Source: Nymphaea colorata (lineage: Eukaryota > Streptophyta > Magnoliopsida > Nymphaeales > Nymphaeaceae). Taken from it: a stretch of 64,000 nucleotides of DNA. Location of the stretch: NCBI RefSeq assembly GCF_008831285.2, contig NC_045142.1:26301876-26365875 (forward strand). The letters run 5' to 3'. The notes below the pieces were generated by a model that saw only the letters and a list, made by a program, of their open reading frames with translations, was not told where the DNA came from and searched no databases. The position numbers and the translations under genes are program-made. This document shows positions 47,673 to 60,830 of the stretch, piece by piece (position 1 is the stretch's first letter; every line of letters begins with the position of its first letter).

Positions 47673-50600
47673 TTTTGAAAATGTCTTGCACCAGAGCCCG
47701 CACCCTGACCCGGACCCGTGTAACATAGATTCCAGGTAAGAGATGACCAACATCATGATGAAATAGAGAAGCCTAACATTCGCCTCCAAGCTCCATACAT
47801 CTAGCTAAAGAGATGATGTTATATGAAGCATAACATTTCAAATTCAATGTAGCATAAACCTTAAATGAGAATGAAAAGACTTTACTGTTGGGAAAGTATC
47901 GTTTGAAGATTGTGCCCTATTGACGTGGTCATTAGGGTGAACAAATTTTTCACCACGTTTTTTTCCGAGAATCTCAGCTGCTCTATTTGCAATCACCTGA
48001 AAAACATTCACAAAAAATGGAAGGAAGGTCAACATTGTGCCAAAAATGTGCACTGAAGCCAAAATGGAAGACCCCTATGAGTTCATAATGATTATATAAC
48101 CTTAAAAAAATAAGAAAACATTTTTCTGATATTACCAATCCAAATTTTACATATGTTTGTTCCCAAATGACATAAGTTCCATTAGTAGATGCCACAAAAC
48201 ACAAGCTGGTCTAATCAATTTGATCAGATGGCTAACAAGTTGTCTTCGTAGACTTCATTGGTGCTGCACATAGGCTGTGTGTGCATCAGGCCTGCGTTGA
48301 AACCTGGCTTGGTACTGTACAGCCAGGCCGAGGCTCAAGGAAGCTTGAACCATGCCTGGAGCACCTGAACTGAGCTTGGTCCAGAACGCACTGCCTGGTA
48401 GGACAACCATCCCAAAGATGTATGTAAAAATTAAAGCACCTCTGTAACAACAATATTTTGATGAACTTCATGAACAATTTTTTAAATATACAGGCATAAT
48501 TATTATTTTAAATTCTTTAAAAGATCAACTGCTACATAAGTTTCATAGACAATTATGCACAACTACTTTTAAGATATAAAATAATACTATTTTTGAAAAC
48601 TTGAAAATGATAACTGTTGAAGAATGCCCGATATTTTCAATAAATGAATATTATTCTTTAAGAGCCTTCTTACTTGTACTTTTTTCTTAATTTTTCATCT
48701 TAAATGAGCTTAACCAGTGTTTTTGAGTTATATTTAAATGAAGTTCAAGCTCCGATTAAGTTATTTGTGAGCTGCAGTCAGGTTGGTCATTGACAGGTTC
48801 ATCATTACATGGGTGTGATTATGGAGGTATAGGTTTGGACAGAATATGTTTTGCCCTCCAAAAAAGAACATGAACGATATACTTAGTTTGGTAGATACAC
48901 TTACATTTCTTGCTTTTCTTACATAATTTATCTTCATCTAACTAATTTTGATATTCGTGGTTTTTACTGTTGTCAAATCTTTATGATTTTTTTCAAAGTT
49001 TTCCAAAAAGATAAAAAGTTGTAAAGTTGATTTAAAATAGAACATTAAAAAAAAATCAAATCGCTCATAATAACTGACAGACCTTTACATATTCTTCTTT
49101 TTGAGATTAATTATGTTGATTTTAGAAGCCTTATTTATTAGACAGTGTTGGGTTTTCTTAACCCATCTTTTGTTCCTCTGAAACTCCTTTGGGGTTTTCA
49201 CGATGTCATATAACATTCTTCGAAAGTGATGAAATTGGCACAAGCATATCAGACTCTGAGCAGATATTCCCAAGGCCTCTTAGCAGTTTAGCACCATCTA
49301 AAAGAAGGTTCTCAATTCTAAGCACATCAGACTCCCACCAGAGATCATATGATCATAACTAACAAGCAACAGCTTATTTGATACGCTTAGATAAGAAACA
49401 TCAACAAACTCAAAACTATCCTTGTGCAGAGGTTGAGGGTTATATGTATAGTTCGCCTACATGTTATAGAAGCAAAATACTAACCTCATTCGCATTCATG
49501 TTGCTTTGTGTCCCACTGCCAGTCTGCCATATAACAAGTGGGAAATGATCATTAAGTTTCCCATCGGCAACTTCTTGGGCAGCTTGCATAATTGCATTTC
49601 CAATGGATGGATCAAGACCATACTCCATGTTCACCTGCAAAAGAGAAACATCCAGACCCAACCTGTGATTGAAACAATGGATATAAAAGTTGTCAGAAGT
49701 TTATGTACTATGGAAGACCATCTCAAGCAGCCTGCTTAAGAAGTTATATTTTGTTTTCCAATAGTAATAAAATTTCAACCACATAAATGAACAACGTCAA
49801 TTTGTCCACTTAAACAACATAAAAAGGTTCGTACCAAGTTAAAAAACACAACTATTGGACATGGCTACATCTACAGTTCTCAAGTTAGTCAAGAAACATG
49901 TACTCGAAATCACATAGCATACACAAATCCAAAAGTGAGACAAACATCTGGTCGTCAATCAAAACCTATTCAATCATGCAATGGTCAGGTCTCCAACAAA
50001 GTTGGACCCACCAGTATATGCTATAACTGTTAGAGGAGCATGAAGCCATCCCAATTTAATAGGCTTCCCCTGCTTTTGGGCAAAAAATGCATGTCAGGGG
50101 TTTCATTGTAATTTTCCACCATTGAGGCATTGCCGTAAACTCCTGTTTTAAAGAAGGCCAGCATCTCTTGTTCAATTTTAGTGGAAGTTCACTGCGATTG
50201 TGGATGTAGGAAGACTATTTGTCATTCAAAACCATGTCGATCCATGTGTTCTTTTGTGTGTTTGTTGCTTTTTCTTCTTCTTAGTCTCAGGAAAGTGAGT
50301 GGACATCGTTCTGAACAATACCTACTAAACCCATTAGTTATGCAAAAGCATAGCAGTAAACCCAACACATACTACAGTATTGCATGTTCATGTGATATCG
50401 CCCAGTCTTAATGCTTGGAAAAAATTGCTGATCATTCTCGTTACTATGAAGTGCTTTTCTATGGATAACATCCAAGAATCTCATCAAGATGACAAACAAG
50501 AACTGACAATATTATTTGTATGTGTTTGCTCAAAGAAGGTACACAGTTAAAAGCAAAAAATCAACCTTAGCAGCACATTTCTTAAGGATGCCAAAAGCAC

Positions 50601-51929
50601 GTATGATTGGCTCAGGCATTTGTTCACGTTCTCCACCAATATCAAAATTCTGCAAAGATCTCTGAGTTTGTGCACCCCATAGCCTGTTAGAACACAAAGC
50701 CGGTAATCAAATAAGCAGGTAACCTATTCATAATTTCTCCTAACATGATACAGAATATACAAAAAAGGTCAACATATTAATGCCTGCAGAAGGTATCCTG
50801 AGAAAAGCTGCCTACATTTTGTATCCTGAAAAACACCTGGGATATAAATTACCAATTCAATCGTTCATCCTCTCAATCAATGGCACACTGTTTCACAACA
50901 TTCACATTGTTACATCAGAGAGAGAGACAGATCAAATGTGACAAGAAACAGTCCGCTTGTTAGCAATGATAACATGTAGGTAGTGTGCTTTATCGCTTGC
51001 ACTTACAATAAATTAAGTAAATGGAAAGAATACATGACGTCACGAGAACCTGTCTGCCAGGGTCGGACAAATATTTTACTGAAAATAGTGAGCCAGTGAC
51101 ATAGTCAAATTAATTTGAGGAAAACGTTCAAAAGTATAATGTAGTCATTGTATGCACCTACTTGTGTCGGTTTTGGTCATAAGTAGCTGTCAGTTGAAAA
51201 ATCCCCATTTATGGCCTATGCAAATGACCACTAGGTTGAAATTCAAATTTTCTTTTCTATTCACGTAACAAGTTACCACTCACCGCTTATCACCATCGTT
51301 GTCCAGAGTATTGGCAGGTAACAAAAGAATCCATTCTAGAAGTGAAGGCACAAATTCTCACAAACTATGCAACAAAAATCAAGAGTTTGACATCACTTGC
51401 CACTAACCCAGAGGATTACTCTATTTCCTATCATTTGAACTTGGAAAGTACTGTATTTTTTATCATCTGTTACCAGATCCTTCCTCCCATGAACTGTGAC
51501 ACTCTCTCTTATTTTCAATTTGATCCCAGGATCCTTTTAACTGGAACAATCATGGAAAGTGTAACAAATTGATTATCTGTCCAATTCAAGCAATAAATGC
51601 ATCAAAGGAATCAAATGAAGAGCACTAAATAAGCAATATAAAAGCTTACGCTACAAAGTCCTAGCAAATAAACAGTCAATTCAAAACATCATTTGATCAG
51701 ATCAATCAACAGCTGAAGAGGCATTTGCTATGGGACACAATCTAAACTAAAAAACTGAAGAATTCACAGTCAGAAACCTGTCTGCTGGAACAAGAATCGG
51801 CCCAAAAGTGTCTTTCTCCTCTCTGAAAGCCGTTGAGAGCAGTCGAATGCTGAAGAATCGGTTTGCACTCATAGATAACATGCCAGACGACATTGATGAG
51901 AGGCGGCGAGAAGCACAGAGCATCGCCAT
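41093..51929 (-). CDS. FUM1: Fumarate hydratase (class II fumarase), mitochondrial, complete
   Basis: Seventeen coding exons: 51929-51778, 50683-50566, 49634-49485, 47996-47886, 47023-46940, 46851-46753, 46665-46615, 46529-46480, 45168-45087, 44611-44517, 44429-44363, 44252-44202, 42660-42565, 42451-42353, 42246-42217, 42038-41973, 41179-41093. They sum to 1,488 nt, 495 residues, close to the 492 of Arabidopsis FUM1, and every phase is consistent. The enzyme hydrates fumarate to malate in the TCA cycle. The N-terminus ([16 protein letters not shown]...[15 protein letters not shown]) is Arg/Ser-rich, as for matrix import. Family motifs are [12 protein letters not shown] (about 129-140), [10 protein letters not shown] in exon 6, and the signature GSSIMPGKVNP (about 348-358), split between exons 11 and 12. 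The end is [11 protein letters not shown]. Intron 16 starts GC. The gene spans nearly 11 kb because introns hold repeat fragments. Confidence 0.97.
42907..42934. repeat. (GA)n microsatellite in fumarase intron 12
   Basis: Fourteen GA units read directly. Confidence 0.9.
47621..47668. repeat. (AT)n microsatellite in fumarase intron 4
   Basis: About 24 AT units. It is flanked by CACGGGTAC-like (47,553) and GGACCCGTGTAACA-like (47,712) motifs that may be the ends of a small interspersed repeat. Confidence 0.85.
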
Positions 51930-51937
51930 TGCTGTAC

Positions 51938-53340
51938 CTGCAATAAAATGGAACAAAAGCAAAGCCCTTAGAGGCGTATAAGCAAGCCAACACATTGAGC
52001 CTTTCATGAAGACATAGTCCACAAGGCATAGAAATATAAGCTTCGCGATCAAAACAACTGAGTCGTATAATAAGAATAAATTTTTTTAAAAAATAAACGA
52101 CCATATAACAATTATGCAATTAGTCCCCTACGCTCATAGATTGATCGGTAACTATATCTCTCTGTGTGTGCGCGCGCTATTTGCAGAATAAATCTTATGG
52201 AAACTTTGGAGATAATTTAGTTATCTCCGTCACTAGAAACTAAGCGCATTTTTAGTTCTCAGCACCGTCCGATATACAAATTAATGAGAAAAAACTATTT
52301 TTCATGTAATTAATTTTCATTTTTTTGTCATTTTTTGCAGCTCAAGTCCTGTACAAATGATCCATATGGTTTCTTAGCATGAATTTGGCTGTGATGCAAC
52401 TCAAAAGAAGGGAAGTTCTCATGCAGTCTCAAGCGGAAGGTGGGGTTATCGCACTGCAAGGGAGAGTGGTACATCGTGCTGGTCACACGGAAAGAGTTGC
52501 TTGCCCAGTTGCACTGCGTCGACCTGTTGCATTTTTAGAAGAAAGAGAGATAGAGAGAGATGGGCATGTGGGAAGGCAACTCGTGGAAGCACTATTTTTA
52601 GAGATTTAGGTTTTCCAAGCTTCCGGTTTGAACATTTGGTCTTCAAAAGATTAAGGAACAGGTCGCGAGGCGCACGATCTGTGCTTGAGGGCGAGCCCCT
52701 AAGCAATGGGTGATGAAGCACTAAACTTCAGCTCAGCGCTTCTACGCCCCGAGCGTGCGCCTCCGGGATACGCCTCTAATAAATCAATCATCGCAAACAG
52801 AGAATAATCCGCGCCCGGTGTATCGAGGCTCATTTTTTTCGTTTTGACTTTAAGAAATCCTCGTCTCGCCCATTCATTCGTCTTCTTCTTCTTCTTCGGC
52901 CACTGCTGCTGCAGAGCGAGTTTGAAATGAGGGTTTTCAAAGGAGCTTAACAACAAGAATGTGAAACAAAGCAGCTCACAGTAAACAGCATTCCAACACG
53001 AAAAGGCGAACCGTCTGATTTTTCAACTATAGGGAATCCAAATCGAGAAGGCGAATGTGTTTTGAGATCGTGAACGGACGAAAGCGGCAGATGAGGAAAT
53101 ACATACCTCTGAAGACGCCGCTAGTTTGGAGGAGCGAATTCTGTAGAAGGCAGGCGATGAGCGAATTGGAGAGAGGCCGCCTTGCGAAATAATGACGTGC
53201 CCGCCGCCGCCCTTTCTTGAAAATCGGGTCTCTTCCGTCCGGTTTTGAGTCTTTTGACCCTTCCTCCACGCTTCTTGGCTTTGCCTTTTCTCGGTTCTCG
53301 GATTCCGACCCCCGTGTTTGCTTGCCGAGAAAACATTTTC
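51938..53340 (-). other. Fumarase 5' leader exon and leader intron
   Basis: A leader exon appears to end at TCAGAG|gtatgt (53109). The acceptor ctgcag lies at 51938-51939, leaving 8 nt of leader before the start codon at 51929, so a 1,171-bp intron splits the 5' UTR. The transcription start is not visible; 53,340 is an estimate. A GC-rich 85-codon minus-strand frame (52956-52699) inside the intron has no recognised family. Confidence 0.6.
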
Positions 53341-54640
53341 CTGATAGTGTAATCCGCAGTTTACTTTCACTTCAAATGCAAAAAAAATGTCTGATATTTG
53401 TACATTACCAATAAATTAAGATAAAGAGAAAATTTAATGTTTGAAAATAAAATTGAAATGTGAACAGGGATTAACGAGGGCGAACTATCACTTTTTATTC
53501 CATATATTTATCTTTCTTCCAAATTTTTCGTTTTTTAATAATTGGAGCACATCTTTTTTATTTTTTTTCTTGACTCTCCTTTCTTTCATTTCATATTCAA
53601 ATAATTTAAACAAAACAAAAGACAAAGTATAACATGTATGTGGTCCCTTGAATAAGGAGGTGCGTTGAATTGACAACGCACTAATTCGATGCAAATTGTT
53701 GAATTCGACTTGATTTTGATTTGATTGCACCGAAGTTGAGACCCACAAACTTAAAGGGGATGTTTGGTAGATCCTGGATATGGTTCATCGTGATGCAATG
53801 TGAGGAAAATATGGATCGAGAACACTGTGAATCTGATCCATATTCCGTGTTTGCCAGATTTGGAATTTGGTCATTCAATCCTTACCACAAATACCACATG
53901 GAATAAACTTTAGAAAAAAATATTTGATTCCAACAAAGCATTTCATAATAAGAACACTCTGTTATTATAATGTATGCAGGCATGACTAATATTAGAACCC
54001 AATTAGTAGTGGAAGCAAGGCGGTTGTAGGCACGTGCCCACACAAACTGGCATATACATATGCTCATGCCTCCTTGCTTGATATTTATTTATATATCTAC
54101 AGGTGTCCTTTAAAGTTTTAATTTTAAACTATTAACACCCCTAGGTCCATCTTCTTTATTTGGATATTCTTATGCTTTAACTTACATATAAAAATTCACC
54201 TATTTTTTTAACATGATGTAACAATTTGCTCTTAAGGCACACGTGTCTGTGTGTGTGGGACCTCGAGTCAAAGCGTTGAACCGGTTTTGATACCGCTTTA
54301 ACAACCAAACCCGCTCTTTAACAGTTTCGGCTTCAACTTTAAAAAGACTATGAACCAGAACAACTGTCAAGTTATAAACTCTTGAAGTTCCTTCACAATT
54401 TTTAATACATAACTATAGTTTTTGAGTATTACACATTAATTAATGAATATAGTCATTGATTTTGTGCATGGATGGCCATTACTCCAGATTTTAAAGTCAC
54501 AAACCTTGATATTTATTGAATTCACTAATCTTGTCTTGGTCTTAAATCACATTCAGGCCCTCTCCAATCAATTACATCCTTGCCATCAGTCTCTAAGGGA
54601 TCTCCAGATGTGACCTCTGACTCTTTCTCCCAAGTTGAAC
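53341..54640. other. Intergenic stretch, fumarase upstream region
   Basis: AT-rich. A repeat-like block at about 53,750-53,885 contains GGGGATGTTTGGTAGATCC and ATTTGGAATTTGG, typical of a small dispersed element. No gene seen. Confidence 0.4.
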
Positions 54641-54644
54641 CACT

Positions 54645-54840
54645 GGTTTTGAGAGGGAGGGGGCGCTGCCAGAAAATTCATCACACCGAGGAGCATAATT
54701 TATAAAATTTTAAATTTTTTATGGGCATCAATGTGAAAATAAAAATATTTCATAAAACATCAATATGAAGATAGAATTTTTTGGTGTCTGTGTGGACAAC
54801 TGCCCACACTGGCCTCCGCCCCTGCCAGTTGGCTATATTT
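54645..54840. repeat. Dispersed repeat fragment ('GTGTGGACAACTGCCCACAC' type)
   Basis: The GC-rich left flank ggcgctgccag, AT-rich core, and right flank GTGTGGACAACTGCCCACAC followed by ctccgcccctgcc resemble 58,920-59,065 (agtgtgggcagttgcccccac ... ctggctccgctgc). These are two diverged members of one interspersed family. Confidence 0.5.
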
Positions 54841-56379
54841 GTGCTGGTTTTTAGCCAGCTAACAAGAAAATGCCAATAAATTGGGTCCAGGCTTCAAGTA
54901 TTGAAAGCACCTGGAAAGTGAGATTTTACAGATGGATTCAATTTGAGCCTTATTAAAGATTGCCACTTCTAAAGTTTTTACCGAATGCTAATATATCCTG
55001 AATTTTTGTTTTTTAAAATTATTCGTGAATTACTGTTTTATTACTTCAGCCAATTAACCAAATTCAACGAAGAGGCCAATTTCGGCTACCCGACTCAATT
55101 CACGAACTGATTTTTCATGATATTGACTACAACATATAATTTAATTTAATATTACTAAGCAGACACAAATTCAAGTGCCAAAAGCACAATAATTTAAATT
55201 TCGTAGATGCGAGACTTGATAAAGAAGAATTGCATTAGATCTAATAAGCATAGTTGTCGATTTGGCGAATCGTTTGATTGAGTTTCGGCTGAATTTGTTG
55301 CAAATTCACCAAAATATGTATTTTAAATAATTAAAATATAAATGTTAATAAAGAAATAAACATTTTTAAAAAAATAAAAACGTGATATATTTGCCATAAA
55401 TTTGGTTTGCCTATTCTGAGATTATTAGCAATACCAATCAAACTTGAATTTCAATTGCAAAGCACAATATTTTCGAATTGAAAATTAGATGATATCAGAA
55501 TCATTGACATCACATCTCACAAATGCACTCCACCCATCTGGATCTCTTATTGCATCATCATCTATAATTGTTCATGCTCCAAACCACCTCATTAATTATT
55601 GGAATTATTTTTGTATCCACTTGCAGCGGAGGCGGCGTTTGTGGGACAACTAAATATTGGCTGAAGGACGCAGACTTTTGCATGCAAAAAAAGAAAAGGA
55701 CTTGACGCTATATGACAAAGAAATTTTTCTTTTTTCAAAGGCGAAGGAGTCTCTGGTATGTATGTCTTCCTTCACTTCATTTTCTCTTTCGAGGACACGA
55801 TAATACATCAAAAGCCAACGCTGTCACTCTGCATTTTCATTTTGGCGTTACTGGTCCATGTCCTTTTGAGCTTGTGCTTTGTCAATTGCCATCAATTATC
55901 AATTATATGAACGTTGTTGTCACATTAGAATAGAATAGATGGAGTAAGAACATGGGTTGGGTGTTGGTAGGTGGTCAGTTTCGGTTTTGAATTCGTAAGC
56001 ATAAACTCTCTATGTTGCAAAAGGCAAAGGGAAGCGTAAAGGGCAACTCGATAGGAACGGTATTCTGAAACATTAGAAACAAGCCATGTAGTGAGGGCTT
56101 CGGCCTTCAGTCGCAGAGTGAGCCTTCGCCACTCATCCAAAATTATACGTGTGTTAATGTTAATGTTAGCTTAACTCGGTTTGATTCATAAATTGATTCA
56201 ATTACATGGCCAATATATTCAATAACATGATGCGTCAATTAACCCTTTTTAAATATTTTAGCTTTTTATTACAAATTATTTTATATATTTTACATTTTAT
56301 TTTGTTTGACAAATGACTATTTAAATATTTTTTTTCCATTGCTCACAAACCATGTTTCAGGTAAATGTTTCTTAAAATG
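54841..56379. other. Intergenic stretch, no gene seen
   Basis: AT-rich. Frames at 55712-55933 (+) and 55925-56140 (-) have no family resemblance. Confidence 0.45.
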
Positions 56380-56575
56380 GTGAGGAACCCGGCCCGACTA
56401 GGGCCGGAGTGGGCCAAATAACTATATATATATATATATATATATAATAGTTTAATTTCATTGGGTCAGGCCTGCCTGAGCCAAAACCGTGATCAGGCTC
56501 TTGTTTTAATGGTCGAGCCAAGCCTGAACCCAAGTTTCGGGTGTCGGGCCGGCCCGATGCTCAGGCTTAATCCTG
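56380..56575. repeat. MITE-like repeat, GCCTGAGCATCGGGCCGG family
   Basis: GC-rich ends around an AT microsatellite (56,424-56,446). The right end CCGGCCCGATGCTCAGGC is the inverse of the left end at 10,267. The left end reads aacccggcccgactagggccgg. Confidence 0.55.
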
Positions 56576-58389
56576 GTTCGATTTCCTTACTACTCCCTTG
56601 AATATTAAAGCAGCTATGGAGTCAAGAGGCATATAAAAGGGAGAGCGCTTCGGCCGTCTTTTTCAAGCAGTGGATTATAATCTCCTAGTTTAGTTACCCA
56701 AAAATTTGGTAAATTTTGATATACAAAACCTGATGATGAACATGAATGCCTAACCATTATATTAAAGTTCTACACATGTATGATTTCCACGGTGTTCGTG
56801 GTTTCAATTTATTGAGTTTAAAAAAAAGTCGACTTGGAAAAAGAAAACAACCGCTATCGAATAGTAGTAAAGAGGGTGGACTGGCAGGAGCCATGGTCCC
56901 CCTCTAAATAAATTAAAAAAAACTTACATGTAATTTTTAAAAAAATTTATTTAATCTATGTAGAAAAATTTTAAAAAAAATATTTTTTGGCATTCTCAAA
57001 TAAATAGGCTGTGGATTGGTCAATCAAGGCTACCGCTTAGGGTGGGTAAGAACTAAGCGGTCGTCGCCTGAGTCAAGCTGGTTTTTGACCACAGGCTAGG
57101 CAAGTGCAGAGCCATGGGCCTTCTTGCTCTTACCTAAAAAATAAAATAAAAATTTGCATATAAATTTTAAAAAAATCACTTGTTTTATGTAAAAATTTTA
57201 AAAAATAACATTTCGGCCTTAATCAAAATTTAAAAACTTTAATTTGGTCCGTCTTCCGATTCAATTCCTACCGATTCAATTCCTAGTTAGAGAATCATAA
57301 CCTGTAGTGAATTGGTAGATTAACCTCTTCCTTACTCCAAAAGTTTATAACTATTATTGTAATATGATTGCAAAATGATTGAGATTATAAGAAGTGTTTT
57401 TAGAATCGTCCTGCATATGCTTGAATGGAATGGCTGAAAACCAATCTGATTCCCTATCCGATTCGAAACACCGTGTCTCGTGTTTTAATTATTTTTAACA
57501 TGTTTTAAGTTTACTATTTTAATTGCGTTTATTCATTTTGTCGTTTATTTGTTTTAAAATAAAAATTTCAATTTTTTTTGCATATGCACAACCAAGTTAG
57601 TGAATCGAAAAATAACTGACTTTCTAAATCGGCAGCCTCGCGGATTCGGTTCCTAAACTTGTTTTTAAGAACAGTACCGGAAATTAGCAACTTATCGTTT
57701 TCCTTTAAAAGGCGTGCTTTTGACGTAACAAGCGAAACATTTTATTTTTTGAAAAACGCATTTTCACCTAACAATGCACGAACTTTCTTTAAATGATTTC
57801 GCAATAAATGCAAATGAGTCGAGTCATTGCCATTTTTATGGCTTTATGCGTCGTACGCACAATAATAACTATTTATCTATTTATTTCTTCTTGGTGGGGC
57901 CAACTTTCATTCTTTGTCGCGGGACCCACGTGCTTATAAAATTGGAAATATATAAAAGGGCAAAATGAAGTGCATAACTTTTGACCTTTATTCGGAAGAT
58001 TAACAAAAAAAACTCTGTTCTAGCAGTTAAAGAGAGGTCCAAGAAGCCAGTGGGCATCTGTCACGTGTCCTCCACGTTCACTCCATCCAACATTTTTATT
58101 AATAATGCCTCTGATGATGCTCATATATTTGTTATATTTTTCAATTTTGTCACTCTTATTGGACTCGGCTTGATAATATTTTTTAATATTATTATTAAAT
58201 ATATATATAATATTATAATATAATTAATTACATTTATTTATTATTTTACATTTAAAATATATTTTTTTTTTATTTTAATCAAAGTGGATCTAAGCTTAGT
58301 TTGGGTGTCGGACCGATGTGAACCATCGATGGCAACACCTAAATTAAAGAGTGTACCATTAGTAGTTTGTTTTTAGGTGTGTTTTAAAA
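56576..58389. other. Intergenic stretch with repeat fragments
   Basis: Two related A/T-rich pieces (about 56,890-56,995 and 57,110-57,225) share AAATTTTAAAAAA and a GCC-containing edge. Another MITE-like remnant (58,140-58,330) has an AT core bounded by GGACTCGGCTTGAT and GGTGTCGGACCGATG. No gene seen. Confidence 0.4.
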
Positions 58390-59640
58390 TAAAAAATTAG
58401 CAATGGAAACTTTCATAGCTAACTTGAGTACGTATGGATGTCGAATCACGTGCTAATGCTAATATGGTCAATTACAATATTAGTGCAGACACTACGATAT
58501 TTATGATGCAAACAAAACAATTTGCATGTGTAACTTACTTTATTGCATATAAATGTCGAATCATATACTAATTGATACAATAGAAACTTAATTGCAAAAT
58601 ACTATGGTATTCGAATGTAATGGGTTATATGCATCCAATGAATTTAATAGTTTTTGAATTTGTTTAATAAAGGAAACTTCCATAGCTAACATGATTAGCT
58701 ATGTGCGTCAAGAGGCATTTACGCAATTGGATAGTCGGGCAGCTTTTCACATTCAGAAGAGTTAGAAGTGTTAGAGGTTTGAATCCGGTGGTCATTATTG
58801 TCCTCAAGTGTGTCGCGTATCCCAAATCCACGTAAGTTCCAAAGCAAAATAGAACTTTAGAGATATAATGGTATGTCCTCCAGAGTTTTATGTTGAAGTA
58901 ATGGCAGAGCAACTTACAGGCTAGTGTGGGCAGTTGCCCCCACTAGCTTCTTAATTTTCTTTCATTATATTGTTTAATATTTACTTTGTTATACATGTAA
59001 GTGCTCTTTTAGGTATGAAAACCTGTAAGTCAGTGCTCCTTTAAATTTTTTTTCTGGCTCCGCTGCTGTGTCGAATGCGTTTTTTTTGTTCGGTAAAGGC
59101 TAAAATAACTTAATTGCATGTAGATTTTATACTAAAGGCGTGGATCAAGCAAAACAATATGACATTCAAGGATGTAAATGGATTATGTGCATCGAGTTAG
59201 TGACTGGCTTTTGAATTTTCCAATTGAAATTGAAAACTAAGGATTGAAACTTCAGTAGATAACTTGATTACGTATAAATATCCAAACTTATGCTAAAGGC
59301 TCTGATTAAAAATTATTGCAAAAAAAAAAAAAAGATATTTATCAATATTGTACGCACCCAATTGGTGATAAAAGGCTGTTGAACTTGTCCATTGAAAACG
59401 GGGAATCAGGAATGGAAACGTCTATAGCAAACTTGACTATGTATAAATATCAAATCTCATATTAACCAAGTCGATTCAATTTGGGACCAAAAGACTGGCA
59501 TTGATGGACATAATGGGTTATATATACTCATTTAGTAATCGGTTTCAAAATTTGTCCAAATCAAATTGAAAATTAGGAATGGAAACTTCAGTATCTAACT
59601 TTATTACTTATAAATTTCGAGCCTTATACGACTCATTTAC
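58390..59640. repeat. Decayed satellite-like tandem array, monomer about 168 bp
   Basis: The motif AATGGAAACTTCA followed by TAGCTAACTTGATTACGTAT, AAATATCGAATC and a later GTTATAT.CA...TTTTGAATTTGTCCA recurs. The GAAAC landmark is at 59246, 59415 and 59582 (spacings 169 and 167), with more diverged copies near 58,406 and 58,674 and a partial one near 58,545. The array is interrupted at about 58,700-59,090 by other sequence, including the repeat at 58,920-59,065. Confidence 0.72.
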
Positions 59641-60830
59641 TACTATTTTATATATGCATTTTATAAATTTTTTAATTTTTTTACTTGAAAGAATTTGGTA
59701 AAAATCCAGATCCATATCTAACGGTCGGGAATGACATTGCTTCGGACCTTTTCAAACAAGAAGAGAACATTTTGGGAAATCATTTGACAAGATTGAGAGA
59801 TCGCCAGGGCGGCCGCGTTTGGGGGACACGGCCAAGTTCACGAATTTCAGGAAAAAACGAGACCGTACGATTCTGGGGGCTGTCTTGACATATGGGAAAA
59901 TAACGAGGCTATTTTGGTATTTCCACAGGATATAAGCAAACCTCGTCCGGTCGGTCCTGTCGTTGATTGCATGGCAGTCTGCTCGTTTTCAGATAACAGC
60001 AAATCCGACGCGCGGCTTTTAGGACGGCTCGCTAAATTCCAAAAGTACCCCGCCGTGGCGTTGTGGTTTGAAGGCCCATTCAGAGTTGATACACACGAAT
60101 CCAGATCCAGAAAACTATATGAGGCTCTAAGAATATATCGAACCAGAGAAAAATGCAACGTTACAAGCAGAATGAGATAAGGAGGAAAGGTGAAAGAGGG
60201 CGAGCCCGGGTTAGATCGATTCACATTGCACTGTTGCGAAAGGATCCATTGTATTGTACTTAGATGAATAACCATTTGTAAAAAAAGATAGCCACATGGT
60301 GGTTGGTGTGGGAGTTACCTATATCAAATTCATAAATTAGTTTAATATATATATTAGTGTTTTGATATATTAGATCGTTATATATATAAATGGTCTGAAC
60401 AAATTAAAGGTATGTCATACCATGCAGGTTGAATCCACGGCTTTGTTTGGCATGCCCAAACATATTTGGAATGGGTCCGATGCAATTGAATCCGTTGACG
60501 TCCATACCAACTACGATCCAACAGAATCGGATCCAGTATCGAAAACCTGGACCCGAACTGTCTGTGAAGGGGTTACTTTGGGGATTTAAGGAAGCAAATG
60601 GACAAAACGAAGATTTCACGGGGAGCCTAACCGCCAGCGTTGCAGGAAAGCAAAAAAAAAAAAAGAAGAAGAAGAAAGGCACTGAAAGGGAAAAGGAAGA
60701 GAAAACGGGGAATGGCGTGCAGGGGAAGCAGCGGAGTTTCGGGTCGGATCACGTGTTCCAGGTGCGGGACCCACAATGTTCGTGCGCGGGCGGGCCCCAC
60801 CGATTAACCGTGGTTAGCTGCCGCTAAGGG
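59641..60830. other. Intergenic/promoter-distal stretch, no gene seen
   Basis: Frames at 59685-59888, 59914-60180 and 60429-60827 (+) and 59847-60275 (-) reach 142 codons but show no recognisable domain. A CACGTG core (G-box type) occurs at about 60,750. Confidence 0.4.

Noticed and set aside
59847-60275. A 142-codon minus-strand frame in the intergenic region.
   Set aside because: Opposing frames are also open, no domain is recognisable and no splice or promoter context supports it.
60429-60827. A 132-codon frame upstream of the TOPLESS-family gene.
   Set aside because: Its middle is a poly-Lys run from an A/G-rich tract, and no domain or plausible splice context is seen.
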